Shown: positions 47,843 through 58,352, numbered from the stretch's first letter. The stretch: 64,000 nt of DNA from Delftia tsuruhatensis NBRC 16741 (GCF_001571325.1 NZ_BCTO01000024.1:153941-217940), one strand, 5' to 3'. The notes: generated by a model from the sequence alone, not told the origin. Numbers and translations are program-made.

Positions 47843-48352
47843 TTACTTGCCGCCGCCGTTCAGCGCCTTGATCACCTTGTCAGTGATGTCGTACTTGGGG
47901 TTGATGTAGACGGCTTCCTGAAGGATGACGTCGTACTTCTCGGATTCGGCCACTTGCTTGACCACCTTGTTGGCGCGTTCCAGCACCTGGGCCAGTTCTT
48001 CGTTCTTGCGGGAGTTCAGGTCTTCCTGGAACTCACGGCGCTTGCGCTGGAACTCGCGGTCCTGATCCACCAGCTGGCGCTGGCGCGAGACGCGCTGGCT
48101 TTCGGCCATGGTGGGAGCTTCACGCTCGAACTTCTCCGAAGCGCTCTTGAGCGAGTTGCCCTGGTCAATCAGCTCCTTCTCACGCTTGGAGAATTCCTGC
48201 TCCAGCTTGGACTGCGCAGCCTTGGCAGTCGATGCTTCACGGAAGATGCGATCCGTATTCACAAAGCCGGCCTTGAACTCCTGGGCGTGCGCGGAAACGG
48301 CCATGGCGCCAAGCAGCACAGCCAGGGAAAAATGGCTAGATAGAGATTTCAT
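47843..48352 (-). CDS. skp: periplasmic chaperone Skp/OmpH
   Basis: 169 residues with a signal peptide (MKSLSSHFSLAVLLGAMAVS, cut after AHA). Mature protein is a small beta body (KAGFVNTDRIF ... YDVILQEAVYINPKYDITD) around long coiled-coil arms rich in Glu, Lys and Gln. Holds unfolded outer-membrane proteins for BamA, whose gene stops on the base where skp starts (TAATG). Confidence 0.95.
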   Translation of the reverse strand: MKSLSSHFSLAVLLGAMAVSAHAQEFKAGFVNTDRIFREASTAKAAQSKLEQEFSKREKELIDQGNSLKSASEKFEREAPTMAESQRVSRQRQLVDQDREFQRKRREFQEDLNSRKNEELAQVLERANKVVKQVAESEKYDVILQEAVYINPKYDITDKVIKALNGGGK

Positions 48353-50649
48353 TAGAAAGAGGTTCCGATTTGGAATTGCAGTCGCTGGATTTTATCCCCG
48401 GTCTGCTTGCGGATGGGTTGAGCAAAGGCCAGGCGCAGGGGACCCAGCGGGGAAATCCAGCTGATGCCCAGGCCCGTGGATGCCCGCAGCTCCCCGAGAT
48501 CGAAGTTCTCGTTGGCTCCGTAGACATTGCCCACATCGAGGAATGTAAAAAGACGCAAAGTCCTGTCATTGCCGGCACCAGGGAACGGAACCATGAACTC
48601 GGCGTTCAATGTCACCTTCTTGGAGCCGCCAAGCGCCAGGTTTTCCTTGGTGTCGCGCGGACCCAGCGAGCCCTGCTCGAAGCCACGCACCGAGCCCAGG
48701 CCACCCGAGAAGAAGTTCTTGAACAGCGGGAACGGACGGCCATTGAGGCCCTTGCCGTAGCCCAGTTCACCGTTCAGTGCCAGCGTGTACTTCTTGCTCA
48801 GCGGGATGTACTGCTGGATCTGGTAGTTGGCTCGCACATACCGGGCCTCGCCACCCACCGACCATTCGGTGTTCAGGCGCTGGTAGAGACCGGAGTTGGG
48901 CGCCAGCGCGCTGTCGCGGCTGTCGCGCGACCAGCCCAGGGTCAGCGGTATGCCCGTGTTGGAGTAGCCGTACTTGTCGGCATAGTCCTTGTACGCCTGG
49001 GGCAGGTAGGTGCCGGGCTTGATTTCGGAGCGTTCAACGCCGCCGCCGAAGTAAACGGTGTCGATCTCGCTGAAGGGAACGCCAAAGCGGACGCTGCCGC
49101 CCGAGGTGACGATCTTGTAGGCCGCATCGTCGTAGTAGGGACGGTCAGTGCGGTAGTACAGGTCGTAGGTGCGCGAGATGCCGGTGTCCGTGAAGTACGG
49201 GTCCGTGGTCGACAGCACCATGGTGCGGCGGTACTTGCTGGTGTTCACGTCCACGCCCAGGTAGTTGCCCGAGCCGAACACGTTTTCCTGCTTGATGCCG
49301 AAGGACAGCGAAACCTTTTCAGCGCTGGAAAAACCAGCGCCCAGCTGCAGCGAGCCGGTGGGCTTTTCAGCCACCGAGATGACCAGATCCACCTGATCAG
49401 GCGAACCCGGCACTTCCTGGGTTTCGACGTTGACTTCGGTGAAGAAGCCCAGACGGTCCACCCGGTCGCGCGACAGGCGAATCTTGTCGCCGTCGTACCA
49501 GGAAGCCTCGTACTGGCGGAATTCGCGGCGGATCACTTCGTCGCGCGTGCGGTTGTTGCCGCTGAGATTGATGCGTCGCACATAGGCGCGGCGAGAAGGC
49601 TCGGCGTGCAGCACCAGGGCCACCCGGTTGGTCGCACGGTCGATGTCCGGCACGGCCTCGACGCGCGCGAAGGCAAAGCCGAAGTTGCCGAAGTGCTCGG
49701 TGAAGGCCTTGGTCGTTGCCGTGACCTGATCGGCGTTGTAGGGCTCGCCGGGCTTGATCTTGACCAGGGACTTGAATTCGTCGTCGCGGTCCAGGTAGTT
49801 GCCTTCCAGCTTGACGCCGGAGACCACGAAGCGCTCGCCTTCATGGATGTTCAGGGTCAGCGAGATGGTCTGCTTGTCGGGCGAGATCGCCACCTGGGTG
49901 GAGTCCACGCGGAATTCCAGGTAGCCACGCTGCAGGTAGTAGGAGCGCAGCGTTTCCAGGTCGGCGTTGAGCTTGTTGCGCGCATAGCGGTCCGACTTGG
50001 TGTACCAGCTCATCCAGTTGCCGGTGTCCTGGTCAAAAAGGTCCTTGAGCGTGGATTCGCTGAAGGCCTTGTTCCCGACGATATGGATCTCGTTGATACG
50101 GGCGGGATCACCTTCGGTCACCGTGAAGGTCAGGTTGACGCGGTTGCGCTCGATGGGCGTGACCGTCGTGACGACTTCGGCGCCATACAGGCTGCGGTTG
50201 ATGTACTGGCGCTTGAGCTCCTGCTCCGCGCGGTCGGCAAGTGCCTTGTCGAACGGACGACCCTCGGCCAGGCCCACATCGCGCATGGCCTTTTGCAGGG
50301 TTTCCTTGTCGAATTCCTTGGTGCCGGCGAAGTTCACTTCGGCGATGGTCGGGCGTTCTTCAACGACGACGACGAGCACGTTGCCGTTGGCTTCCAGGCG
50401 GATGTCCTTGAACAGGCCCAGTGCGAACAGCGAGCGGATGGCGGCTGCACCCTTGTCGTCGTCATACTGGTCACCCACGCGCAGGGGGATGGAAGCGAAG
50501 ACCGTGCCCGGCTCCACGCGCTGAAGACCTTCGATGCGGATGTCCTGTACGCGGAAGGGCTCCAGTGCCCAGGCTGCATTGGCAGCCAAAACCATGGCAG
50601 CCAGGGTCGATGCAGCGCGCACGCCCAGGCGATTGATACGTTTAGTCAT
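48352..50649 (-). CDS. bamA: outer membrane protein assembly factor BamA
   Basis: 765 residues. Signal peptide ending in AWA, five POTRA domains (about 28-420, first FRVQDIRIEGLQRVEPGTVF) and a 16-strand barrel with the conserved RGF motif (SVRGFEQGSLGPRD) and the terminal signature ending QFQIGTSF with C-terminal Phe. Core of the BAM machine that folds outer-membrane proteins. Follows rseP after 45 bases. Confidence 0.98.
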   Translation of the reverse strand: MTKRINRLGVRAASTLAAMVLAANAAWALEPFRVQDIRIEGLQRVEPGTVFASIPLRVGDQYDDDKGAAAIRSLFALGLFKDIRLEANGNVLVVVVEERPTIAEVNFAGTKEFDKETLQKAMRDVGLAEGRPFDKALADRAEQELKRQYINRSLYGAEVVTTVTPIERNRVNLTFTVTEGDPARINEIHIVGNKAFSESTLKDLFDQDTGNWMSWYTKSDRYARNKLNADLETLRSYYLQRGYLEFRVDSTQVAISPDKQTISLTLNIHEGERFVVSGVKLEGNYLDRDDEFKSLVKIKPGEPYNADQVTATTKAFTEHFGNFGFAFARVEAVPDIDRATNRVALVLHAEPSRRAYVRRINLSGNNRTRDEVIRREFRQYEASWYDGDKIRLSRDRVDRLGFFTEVNVETQEVPGSPDQVDLVISVAEKPTGSLQLGAGFSSAEKVSLSFGIKQENVFGSGNYLGVDVNTSKYRRTMVLSTTDPYFTDTGISRTYDLYYRTDRPYYDDAAYKIVTSGGSVRFGVPFSEIDTVYFGGGVERSEIKPGTYLPQAYKDYADKYGYSNTGIPLTLGWSRDSRDSALAPNSGLYQRLNTEWSVGGEARYVRANYQIQQYIPLSKKYTLALNGELGYGKGLNGRPFPLFKNFFSGGLGSVRGFEQGSLGPRDTKENLALGGSKKVTLNAEFMVPFPGAGNDRTLRLFTFLDVGNVYGANENFDLGELRASTGLGISWISPLGPLRLAFAQPIRKQTGDKIQRLQFQIGTSF

Positions 50650-50694
50650 GAATGGATTTGCCGCCGCTGCGGCTTGCCGAAAACGGCTGAAAAG

Positions 50695-52065
50695 TTAGCC
50701 CCAAAGCCGGTTGATATCGTTGAAAAAGGCGACGGACATCATCATCATCAAAACCGCCACGCCTGCACGCTGCAAGCGTCCGGCCCAGACTTCCGACACG
50801 CTTCGGCCAGTCACGCCCTCCCAAAGATAATACATCAGGTGCCCACCATCGAGCACCGGCAGGGGGAGCAAGTTGAGAACCCCCAGGCTGATGCTGATCA
50901 GCGCCAGGAACGAGAGATATTGGACCAGGCCCATGCTGGCCGAACGCCCCGCGTAATCGGCAATGGTCAGGGGCCCGCTGATGTTCTTGAGCGAGGCCTC
51001 GCCGATCACCATGCGGCCCATCATGCGCAGTGTCAGCGACGACAGCTCCCAGGTGCGCTGCACGCCGGCCCACAGGCCCTCCAGCGGACCGCGCTGCACC
51101 AGCGCCATTTCCGGGGCGCTGCCGATGTAGGCGCCGATGCGGGCGATGCTTTCCTTGCCGTCTTCCGATCGGCCCAGGTCGGGCAGCACCGGGATCTGCA
51201 ACTGCCGCCCCTCGCGCTCCACCAGCCAGATCTGCTGCTGGACCTGGCCCGATGCGCCCATCTTGCGGATGAGATTGCGCAGCTGCGTGCCATCGTCCAC
51301 CGAGGTGCCACCCACGCGCAAAACCAGATCGCCCTGGCGCAGGCCCGCCTTCTCGGCGGCACCACCGGCAATCACCTTGTCCAGCACAGGCTGCGTCCAA
51401 GGACCAAGCAAGCCCAGGCGCTCGAAGAAGGCGGCATCGGGCTCGCCCTGAACCTGCCCAGCCAGCGCGAGCCGCAGTTCGGACGGGGCGGTGCGGCGGG
51501 CCTGGAGCACCTCCATGCGCACGGACTCGTCATCGAGCGCTGCACGGGTCAGCGTCCAGCGCAGATCATTGATGGAGCGGACCTCTTCCCATTCCTGGTC
51601 ACCCAAAGCCATGCGCAAAACGCGATCGCCGCCTTGAACACCCGCCATTTGCAGCACCGTGCCTGCTGGCGGTGTTGCCAGCCGTGCAACGGGCTCCTGC
51701 ATGCCGACCCAATTGACGATGGCCAGCAGCGCAATGGCCAGCACGAGATTGGCCACGGGGCCTGCGGCCACGATGGCTGCACGCGCACGCAGCGGCTGGG
51801 TGTTGAATGCCAGATGGCGTTGGTCGGCAGGCACCTCGCCCTCACGCTCATCGAGCATGCGCACATAGCCGCCAAGGGGCAGTGCACCGATGACAAATTC
51901 CGTGTCCGAACCCTTGCGCTTCCATCGCAGGATGGGGCGGCCGAATCCGACGGAAAAGCGAAGCACCTTCACGCCGCAAGCCACGGCGACGCGGTAGTGG
52001 CCCCACTCATGCACGGCAATCAGCAAGCCCAGTGCGACCACGAATGCGACAACGGTCAGCAACAA
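50695..52065 (-). CDS. rseP: site-2 zinc metalloprotease RseP
   Basis: 456 residues from TTG at 52065 (MLLTVVAFVVALGLLIAVHEWGH), preceded by AAGGAG at six bases; the TTG at 52086 has a weaker site. Intramembrane zinc motif HEWGH in TM1 and the second motif NLLPLPVLDGGHL; two PDZ domains between. Cleaves anti-sigma E (RseA) after DegS and clears signal peptides. Four membrane segments. Confidence 0.95.
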   Translation of the reverse strand: MLLTVVAFVVALGLLIAVHEWGHYRVAVACGVKVLRFSVGFGRPILRWKRKGSDTEFVIGALPLGGYVRMLDEREGEVPADQRHLAFNTQPLRARAAIVAAGPVANLVLAIALLAIVNWVGMQEPVARLATPPAGTVLQMAGVQGGDRVLRMALGDQEWEEVRSINDLRWTLTRAALDDESVRMEVLQARRTAPSELRLALAGQVQGEPDAAFFERLGLLGPWTQPVLDKVIAGGAAEKAGLRQGDLVLRVGGTSVDDGTQLRNLIRKMGASGQVQQQIWLVEREGRQLQIPVLPDLGRSEDGKESIARIGAYIGSAPEMALVQRGPLEGLWAGVQRTWELSSLTLRMMGRMVIGEASLKNISGPLTIADYAGRSASMGLVQYLSFLALISISLGVLNLLPLPVLDGGHLMYYLWEGVTGRSVSEVWAGRLQRAGVAVLMMMMSVAFFNDINRLWG

Positions 52066-52147
52066 TTGATACTCCTTTGAATCCAATGCGCCTCTGGATT
52101 CCGCCGCAGGCCCATCAAGAAAACCCTCCTGACCTGCGAAGCCGGCA

Positions 52148-53326
52148 TCACAGCTGCCACTGCCGCGCCACGGTCTGCGCGATTTCGCGCGCCTGCGCGT
52201 CCAGGGCCAGCAGGTCTTCCAGACTGCCCAGTGTAGGCGGCAGCAAGGTCTCGAGCGTGCGCAAATTCACAGCGTGGATACGGTCAAATGCCAGGCGCCG
52301 CTCCAGGAAGGCGGCAACGGCGACTTCGTTGGAAGCATTGAGAACCGCCGTGGTTCCCTCGCTGGCGTGCAGCGCCTGCCAGGAAAGGTGCAGGCCCGGA
52401 AAGCGCACGGCATCCGCCTCCTCGAAGGTCAGGGCAGACAGCTTGGCGAAATCCAGGGGCGCCGCACCGCTGGCGATGCGGCGGGGCCAGGCCAGGCCGC
52501 AGGCGATGGGCACGCGCATGTCGGGCGTACCCAGTTGCGCGAGCACCGAAGCATCCTTGAACTGCACCATGGAGTGCACGATCTGCTGCGGATGGATGAC
52601 GACCTTGATCTTGTCAGGCGCCATGTCGAACAGCCAGCGGGCCTCGATCACCTCCAGCGCCTTGTTCATCATGGTGGCCGAGTCCACGGAGATCTTGCGC
52701 CCCATGGAGAAATTCGGGTGCGCGCAGGCCTGCTCCGGCGTGATCCCGGACAGGGTGGACGGATCGCGCAGGCGAAAAGGCCCGCCCGAGGCTGTGAGCA
52801 GCAGACTGTCCACGCGATCGGGCCAACTGGTGCGGTCTTCGGGCAGGCACTGGAAGATGGCCGAGTGCTCACTGTCAATGGGCAGCAGCGTTGCGCCGTG
52901 GCGCTTGACGGTGTCCATGAACAGTGCACCGCCAACCACCAGCGCCTCCTTGTTGGCCAGCAGCAGGCGCTTGCCGGCGCGTGCGGCAGCCAGGCAAGGC
53001 GCCAGGCCCGCCGCACCGACGATGGCCGCCATGACGGCATCGGCTTCAGGATGCGAGGCGATCTGCTCCAGCGCGTCAGGCGACTGCAGCACTTCGGTGG
53101 CCAATCCATTGCTGCGCAGCTGCTCAGCCAGCAGCCTTGCATGCGGCGCGCTGGCCATGACGGCGTAGCAGGGCTTGAATTCGGCACACTGGCGCAGCAT
53201 CAGGTCCACCTGCGTGGCCGCGCTGAGCGCAAAGACTTCGTAGTGATCGCGGTGGCGCGCCACCACATCCAGCGTATTGGTACCGATGGAGCCTGTGGAG
53301 CCCAGGACGGTGATTTTCTGCTTCAT
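52148..53326 (-). CDS. dxr: 1-deoxy-D-xylulose-5-phosphate reductoisomerase
   Basis: 392 residues from the ATG at 53326. Second step of the MEP isoprenoid pathway. NADPH motif VLGSTGSIGTNTLDVV, metal-binding and catalytic loops VDSEHSAIFQCL and the SASGGPF-like TASGGPFRL, plus NFSMGRKISVDSATMMNKALEVIEA. Overlaps cdsA by four bases (ATGA). Confidence 0.97.
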   Translation of the reverse strand: MKQKITVLGSTGSIGTNTLDVVARHRDHYEVFALSAATQVDLMLRQCAEFKPCYAVMASAPHARLLAEQLRSNGLATEVLQSPDALEQIASHPEADAVMAAIVGAAGLAPCLAAARAGKRLLLANKEALVVGGALFMDTVKRHGATLLPIDSEHSAIFQCLPEDRTSWPDRVDSLLLTASGGPFRLRDPSTLSGITPEQACAHPNFSMGRKISVDSATMMNKALEVIEARWLFDMAPDKIKVVIHPQQIVHSMVQFKDASVLAQLGTPDMRVPIACGLAWPRRIASGAAPLDFAKLSALTFEEADAVRFPGLHLSWQALHASEGTTAVLNASNEVAVAAFLERRLAFDRIHAVNLRTLETLLPPTLGSLEDLLALDAQAREIAQTVARQWQL

Positions 53327-54177
53327 GAATGCGCGAAAGAGGAAAGCATCAGGGCCAGCGGCAGGGTCGGCAGCAGGGCATCGACGCGGTCGAGGACGCC
53401 GCCATGACCGGGCAGCAGGCCACTGCTGTCCTTGACGCCGACGCTGCGCTTGACCAGGGATTCGACCAGGTCGCCGACCACGCTCATCGCGGCCATGAAA
53501 ACAACCGCCAGCAGCAGGAACCAAGCCCCGCGCGCCAGCAGCAATGAATAGAAACTGGGCACGGCCACCGCGTAGTGGCGGTCAGCCCAGACCCAGACCA
53601 AGGCCAGCACCACAACGCCTGCCATGCCGCCCCATACGCCTTCCCAGCTCTTGCCGGGGCTGATCGTGGGAGCCAGCTTGGATTTGGTGAATTTCAGGCC
53701 CAGGGTCCGTCCTGCGAAATACGCGAACACGTCGGCCACCCAGACCAGCACCAGCACCGACAGCAGGAAGTTGATGCCCATCATGCGCGCCTGCACCACG
53801 GCGACCCAGGCCAGCCACAAGGCAAGCACTCCGCCGACCAGGCGCACAGGCGCAGCAATGCGCGGCCAGCCAGCCACGCCGGCACGCAGCAGCGCCCCGC
53901 CACCCAGCACCCAGGCAGCACCGGCAACAATCCAGAGCGCTGACAGCGGACGCTCCAGCCAGCCGGCAGCCCAGGCGCCCAGGCACATCGCCGTGCAGAT
54001 GGCGCCTATGCCGATGGCGCCCGCAGTGCCAAAGCCGTTGAGACGCCCCCATTCCCAGGCACCTGCCGCCATGAGCACGAGCACGACCACGGCGAACGGA
54101 ATACCCGTGGGATAGAACAGCGCAGGCAACAGGATGGCCAGCAGGATCAGGGCGGTGATGACTCGCTGCTTGAGCAT
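53323..54177 (-). CDS. cdsA: phosphatidate cytidylyltransferase
   Basis: 284 residues from the ATG at 54177. Makes CDP-diacylglycerol. Eight hydrophobic segments and the CdsA signature SLVKRSVGVKDSSGLLPGHG followed by GVLDRVDAL. Thirteen bases after uppS. Confidence 0.95.
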   Translation of the reverse strand: MLKQRVITALILLAILLPALFYPTGIPFAVVVLVLMAAGAWEWGRLNGFGTAGAIGIGAICTAMCLGAWAAGWLERPLSALWIVAGAAWVLGGGALLRAGVAGWPRIAAPVRLVGGVLALWLAWVAVVQARMMGINFLLSVLVLVWVADVFAYFAGRTLGLKFTKSKLAPTISPGKSWEGVWGGMAGVVVLALVWVWADRHYAVAVPSFYSLLLARGAWFLLLAVVFMAAMSVVGDLVESLVKRSVGVKDSSGLLPGHGGVLDRVDALLPTLPLALMLSSFAHS

Positions 54178-54190
54178 GGCTCCCCCTTGT

Positions 54191-54937
54191 TCAGGACGTC
54201 TGCGGATGGGACGACGTCGGTTGTGATTGTTGTACTTGCGCGGAAGTCTGGCCGAAGCGCCGCTCGCGTGAAGCGAAAGCCGCGATGGCCTCGTCCAGGC
54301 AGGCCTCATCGAAATCAGGCCACAAGCTGTCACTGAAGAAAAGCTCGGAATACGCAGCCTGCCACAGCAGGAAGTTGCTGATGCGCATTTCCCCGCCGGT
54401 ACGGATCAGCAGATCCGGGTCGGGCACATGGGCCAGCGCGAGCGCGCGGTCCAGGCTCTGCGGGGTGATGGGCTCGCCCTTCTCTGCCAGCCGGGCAGCT
54501 GCCTGTGCAATGTCCCAGCGTCCGCCGTAGTTGAAGCAGACGTTGAGAACCAGGCGATTGTTGTGCGCAGTGACGGTCTCGGCCTGCGCAAGGCCCGCGC
54601 ACACTTTATCGCCCAGGCCACTGCGGTCACCGATGAAATGCAGGCGCACGCCGTCGCGGCTCAGTTGCTGCACTTCCTTGGCAAGCGCATTGGCCAGCAG
54701 GCCCATGAGACCGGAGACCTCCTCTTCGGGACGGTTCCAGTTCTCGGAAGAGAAAGCGAAGACGGTCAGGACCTGCACGCCGCGCTGGACGCAGGCGCGG
54801 GCGCAGCGGCGCAGTGATTCCACGCCCTGCTTGTGGCCAGCCAGTCGCGGCAGAAAGCGGCGATTGGCCCAGCGTCCATTGCCATCCATGATGACGGCAA
54901 TATGGCGCGGCACCGCGCCGGAGTCTTGTTTGGTCAA
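54191..54937 (-). CDS. uppS: undecaprenyl diphosphate synthase
   Basis: About 248 residues with a TTG start at 54937 (MTKQDSGAVPRHIAVIMDGN), the only start that respects the frr end; AGGG lies eight bases upstream. Cis-prenyltransferase that makes the C55 carrier for peptidoglycan and O-antigen. Active Asp in MDGNGRWA, the HKQGVESLR helix, FNYGGRWDI and the RTGGEMRISNFLLWQ block with DSLWPDF are conserved. Confidence 0.95.
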   Translation of the reverse strand: MTKQDSGAVPRHIAVIMDGNGRWANRRFLPRLAGHKQGVESLRRCARACVQRGVQVLTVFAFSSENWNRPEEEVSGLMGLLANALAKEVQQLSRDGVRLHFIGDRSGLGDKVCAGLAQAETVTAHNNRLVLNVCFNYGGRWDIAQAAARLAEKGEPITPQSLDRALALAHVPDPDLLIRTGGEMRISNFLLWQAAYSELFFSDSLWPDFDEACLDEAIAAFASRERRFGQTSAQVQQSQPTSSHPQTS

Positions 54938-54972
54938 AGGTACGGACCCTGAGGCAAATGAGGCAGGACGCC

Positions 54973-55533
54973 TCAGACCGCCATGATGTCTTGTTCCTTG
55001 GCCGCCACCAGCGTATCGATCTCGGCGATGTGCTTGTCGGTCATCTTCTGGACATCGGCTTCGCAACGCTTTTGATCGTCTTCCGAGGCTTCCTTGTCCT
55101 TGACCAGCTTCTTGACGGCTTCGTTGGCATCGCGGCGCAGGTTGCGCACGGCGACCTTGGAAGCTTCGCCTTCATTGCGCGCCAGCTTGGTCATTTCCTT
55201 GCGGCGCTCCTCGCTCATGGGAGGCATGGGCACGCGGATCAGGTCGCCCAGCGAGGCGGGGTTCAGGCCCAGATCGCTTTCGCGGATGGCCTTCTCCACC
55301 TTGGCCGACATGCTCTTTTCCCAGGGCTGGACGCTGATGGTGCGCGCGTCAAGCAGGGTGACGTTGGCCACCTGGGACAGCGGCACCATGGAGCCGTAGT
55401 ACTCCACATGGATGGAGTCCAGCAGCGATGGATTGGCACGACCGGTGCGCACGCGCGCAAGATTGTTCTTGAGCGCTTCGATGGACTGGCCCATCTTGGA
55501 CTCGGTGGTCTTCTTGATGTCTGCAATCGTCAT
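54973..55533 (-). CDS. frr: ribosome recycling factor
   Basis: 186 residues. Splits post-termination ribosomes with EF-G. Start at 55533 has AAGGAAC upstream. Conserved blocks: [47 protein letters not shown] and [14 protein letters not shown]. 43 bases after pyrH. Confidence 0.98.
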   Translation of the reverse strand: MTIADIKKTTESKMGQSIEALKNNLARVRTGRANPSLLDSIHVEYYGSMVPLSQVANVTLLDARTISVQPWEKSMSAKVEKAIRESDLGLNPASLGDLIRVPMPPMSEERRKEMTKLARNEGEASKVAVRNLRRDANEAVKKLVKDKEASEDDQKRCEADVQKMTDKHIAEIDTLVAAKEQDIMAV

Positions 55534-55576
55534 GTTCTTGTTCCTTGAAGAGCTGTGTAACGCGGTATCAAAACGC

Positions 55577-56299
55577 TCAAGCGTACACCAGCGTGCCCTC
55601 GTCCTCGCCCATGACCACGCGCTTGAGCGCGCCGGGCTTGACGATGGAGAACACCCGGATCGGCAGCTTCTGATCGCGGCACAGCGCAAAGGCGGTGGCG
55701 TCCATGATGCCCAGGTTGCGCGAGATGGCCTCGTCGAAAGCCAGCTTGTGGTAGCGGGTCGCGTCGGGGTTCTTCATCGGGTCGTCGGTGTAGACACCGT
55801 CGACCTTGGTGGCCTTGAGCACCACCTCGGCGCCGATTTCAGCGCCACGCAGCGCGGCGGCCGTGTCGGTCGTGAAGAACGGGTTGCCGGTGCCGGCAGC
55901 GAACACCACCACCTTGCCCTCCTCGAGGTACTGCAGGGCCTTGGGGCGCACATAGGGCTCCACGACCTGCTCGATGGCAATGGCCGACATCACGCGGGCT
56001 GTCAGCCCCTGCTTGTCCATGGCATCGGCCAGGGCCAGGGCATTCATGACCGTGGCCAGCATGCCCATGTAGTCGGCGGTGGCACGGTCCATGCCGACCG
56101 AGCCGCCAGCCACGCCGCGAAAGATGTTCCCCCCACCGATCACCACCGCCACCTGGACACCAACCTTGGTGACCTCGGCAATTTCGGAAACCATGCGCTC
56201 GATGGTCGCACGGTTGATGCCGAACGAGTCATCCCCCATGAGTGCCTCACCGGACAGCTTGAGCAGGATGCGCTTGTGGGCCGGTGTGGCGTGGGTCAT
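55577..56299 (-). CDS. pyrH: UMP kinase
   Basis: 240 residues. Amino-acid-kinase fold: [13 protein letters not shown] phosphate loop, [31 protein letters not shown] and [13 protein letters not shown]. Hexameric enzyme, controlled by UTP and GTP in relatives. 65 bases after tsf. Confidence 0.98.
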   Translation of the reverse strand: MTHATPAHKRILLKLSGEALMGDDSFGINRATIERMVSEIAEVTKVGVQVAVVIGGGNIFRGVAGGSVGMDRATADYMGMLATVMNALALADAMDKQGLTARVMSAIAIEQVVEPYVRPKALQYLEEGKVVVFAAGTGNPFFTTDTAAALRGAEIGAEVVLKATKVDGVYTDDPMKNPDATRYHKLAFDEAISRNLGIMDATAFALCRDQKLPIRVFSIVKPGALKRVVMGEDEGTLVYA

Positions 56300-56364
56300 G
56301 GTGTTTCTCCGAAGTGGTGGATGATGATGGATGGTGAAGGAAACGGTTCGGTCGCCCGGAAGGA

Positions 56365-57261
56365 TCAGGCGCCGGCCTTGGCGGCAGCCACCTGGGCAGC
56401 CACTTCGGCAGCGAAGTCGTCGACCTTCTTTTCAATGCCTTCGCCGACCACGTACAGGGTGAAGCCCTTGACGTTGGTGTTGGCGGCCTTGAGCATCTGG
56501 GCCACGGTCTGCTTGCCGTCGGCAGCCTTCACGAAGACCTGGTCGGCCAGCGAGACTTCCTTCAGGTACTTCTGCACCGAGCCTTCGACCATCTTGGCGA
56601 CGATGTCGGCAGGCTTGCCGGACTCGGCAGCCTTGGCGGCAGCAACGGTACGCTCCTTCTCGATCAGCTCGGCGGGCACGTCGGCGCTGGTCACGGACAC
56701 GGGCTTCATGGCGGCCACGTGCATGGCGACATCCTTGGCAGCCGTGGCATCGCCGTCGAACTCGACGACCACGCCGATGCGCGAGCCGTGCAGGTAGGAA
56801 GCCAGGCTGGAGCCTTCGAAGCGCTTGAAGCGGCGGAAGGACATGTTTTCGCCGATCTTGCCGATCAGGCCCTTGCGCACGTCTTCCAGCGTGGGACCGA
56901 AGCCGTCCTGCTCATAGGCCAGTGCGCTCAGCGCGGCCACGTCGGCGGGGTTTTGCTCGGCGACCAGCTTGGCGGCGGCGTTGGCCATCGCGATGAAGCT
57001 GTCGTTCTTGGACACGAAGTCGGTTTCGCTGTTGACTTCGATCATGGCACCCTGGTTGCCATTGATGAAGGCAGCGATCACGCCTTCGGCGGTCACGCGC
57101 GAGGCAGCCTTGCCAGCCTTGGTGCCGAGCTTGACGCGCAGCAGCTCTTCCGCCTTGACCAGATCGCCTTCGGCTTCGGTCAGGGCCTTCTTGCACTCCA
57201 TCATGGGCGCGTCAGTCTTTGCGCGCAGTTCAGCCACCATGCTTGCGGTAATTGCAGCCAT
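56365..57261 (-). CDS. tsf: elongation factor Ts
   Basis: 298 residues. N-terminal UBA-like part ([20 protein letters not shown]), TDFVSKN core contact with EF-Tu ([19 protein letters not shown]) and dimer domain after. Nucleotide exchange factor for EF-Tu. Separated from rpsB by 114 bases containing a terminator-like hairpin. Confidence 0.98.
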   Translation of the reverse strand: MAAITASMVAELRAKTDAPMMECKKALTEAEGDLVKAEELLRVKLGTKAGKAASRVTAEGVIAAFINGNQGAMIEVNSETDFVSKNDSFIAMANAAAKLVAEQNPADVAALSALAYEQDGFGPTLEDVRKGLIGKIGENMSFRRFKRFEGSSLASYLHGSRIGVVVEFDGDATAAKDVAMHVAAMKPVSVTSADVPAELIEKERTVAAAKAAESGKPADIVAKMVEGSVQKYLKEVSLADQVFVKAADGKQTVAQMLKAANTNVKGFTLYVVGEGIEKKVDDFAAEVAAQVAAAKAGA

Positions 57262-57306
57262 CGTATTTCTCCAATGTCAGTTCGATTCGTTACAGGATTT
57301 CGGCTT

Positions 57307-57333
57307 AAAAAAACGGGGCTACGCTGAGCCCCG
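57307..57333 (-). terminator. hairpin between rpsB and tsf
   Basis: Stem CGGGGCT/AGCCCCG (7 bp, 6-base loop) followed on the minus strand by seven T (57307-57313); a T-run also follows on the plus strand. Expected to end a share of rpsB transcripts before tsf. Confidence 0.8.
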
Positions 57334-57375
57334 CTTTTTATTCGGCGACGAGGTCGCTCAGCCGGACAAGCTCAA

Positions 57376-58128
57376 TCAGGCAGCGGATTCTTCCACTTCC
57401 ACGAACTCGTCACCGCTCTCGCCGGATGCGGCCTTGACCACGTCGGTCAGTGCAGCAGCGCGGCCTTCCAGGATCGCGTCGGCGATGCCTTGGGCGTACA
57501 GTTGCACGGCCTTGGCAGAGTCGTCGTTACCGGGGATGACATAGTCGATGCCTTCGGGATTGTGGTTGGAGTCAACCACGCCGACCAGGGGGATGCCCAG
57601 CTTCTTGGCTTCGGCCACGGCAATCTTGTGGAAGCCCACGTCGATCACGAAGATGGCGTCGGGCAGGCTGTTCATGTCCTGAATGCCGCCGATGTCCTTT
57701 TCCAGCTTTTCCAGTTCGCGAACGAACATCAGCTGTTCCTTCTTGCTCATGGCTTCCAGACCGGCTTCCTGCTGGGCCTTCATTTCCTTCAGACGCTTGA
57801 TGGACGTCTTGACGGTCTTGAAGTTGGTCAGCATGCCGCCCAGCCAGCGCTGGTCAACGAAAGGAACGCCAGCGCGCTGGGCTTCGGCAGCCACCAGCTC
57901 GCGGGCCTGGCGCTTGGTGCCGACCATCAGGATGGTGCCGCCGTTGGAAGCCAGCTGCTTCACGAACTTCTGGGCGTCCTGGAACATCGGCAGCGACTTT
58001 TCCAGGTTGATGATGTGGATCTTGTTGCGGTGGCCGAAGATGAAGGGGGCCATCTTGGGGTTCCAGAAACGGGTCTGGTGACCGAAGTGGACGCCTGCTT
58101 CCAGCATATCGCGCATAGTGACGGACAT
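57376..58128 (-). CDS. rpsB: 30S ribosomal protein S2
   Basis: 250 residues. Start [20 protein letters not shown]; conserved [34 protein letters not shown] and [15 protein letters not shown]. Acidic tail [11 protein letters not shown]. First gene of the long minus-strand envelope block, behind an extended -10 promoter and a ~200-base structured leader. Confidence 0.98.
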   Translation of the reverse strand: MSVTMRDMLEAGVHFGHQTRFWNPKMAPFIFGHRNKIHIINLEKSLPMFQDAQKFVKQLASNGGTILMVGTKRQARELVAAEAQRAGVPFVDQRWLGGMLTNFKTVKTSIKRLKEMKAQQEAGLEAMSKKEQLMFVRELEKLEKDIGGIQDMNSLPDAIFVIDVGFHKIAVAEAKKLGIPLVGVVDSNHNPEGIDYVIPGNDDSAKAVQLYAQGIADAILEGRAAALTDVVKAASGESGDEFVEVEESAA

Positions 58129-58343
58129 ATGAATACCTCAAAGGTTAGGTCTAAAATCCAGCCCGACAATTGCCCCTGGATACAGGAAGCAACACCTTGA
58201 AGGGACTGGTTTGCGATTGACTTTGCAACGGGGGTTGCAAGCATGGGCAGGCATTCATGACGAACACCTCGCACCCCAAAGCCATCACCTGATCTCCGGC
58301 AATTCCGAAGAAAATCAGGGTGAACCCCTAGCAAAGCCGCAAG
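58129..58343 (-). promoter_or_regulatory. long 5' leader of rpsB with conserved-looking hairpins
   Basis: Part of the 366-base stretch (58129-58494) without a protein gene. On the transcript, an arm CCTGA-TTT-TCTTCGG pairs with CCGGAGA-TCAGG (58288-58319), and TTGCAAC/GTTGCAA with a CCCC loop follows (58223-58240). Structured rpsB leaders that bind S2 and repress rpsB-tsf are known in other proteobacteria; that function here is inference. Confidence 0.45.
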
Positions 58344-58352
58344 ATTCTAGCA
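58344..58352 (-). promoter_or_regulatory. extended -10 promoter of rpsB
   Basis: TGC-TAGAAT on the minus strand (TGn plus -10), start near 58337. No -35 match needed for an extended -10. Confidence 0.6.

Noticed and set aside
48370..52080. 1236-codon open frame on the plus strand opposite bamA and rseP
   Set aside because: It is the complement of two certain genes with conserved motifs; its translation is His/Gln/Arg-rich low-complexity sequence typical of antisense frames in GC-rich DNA.
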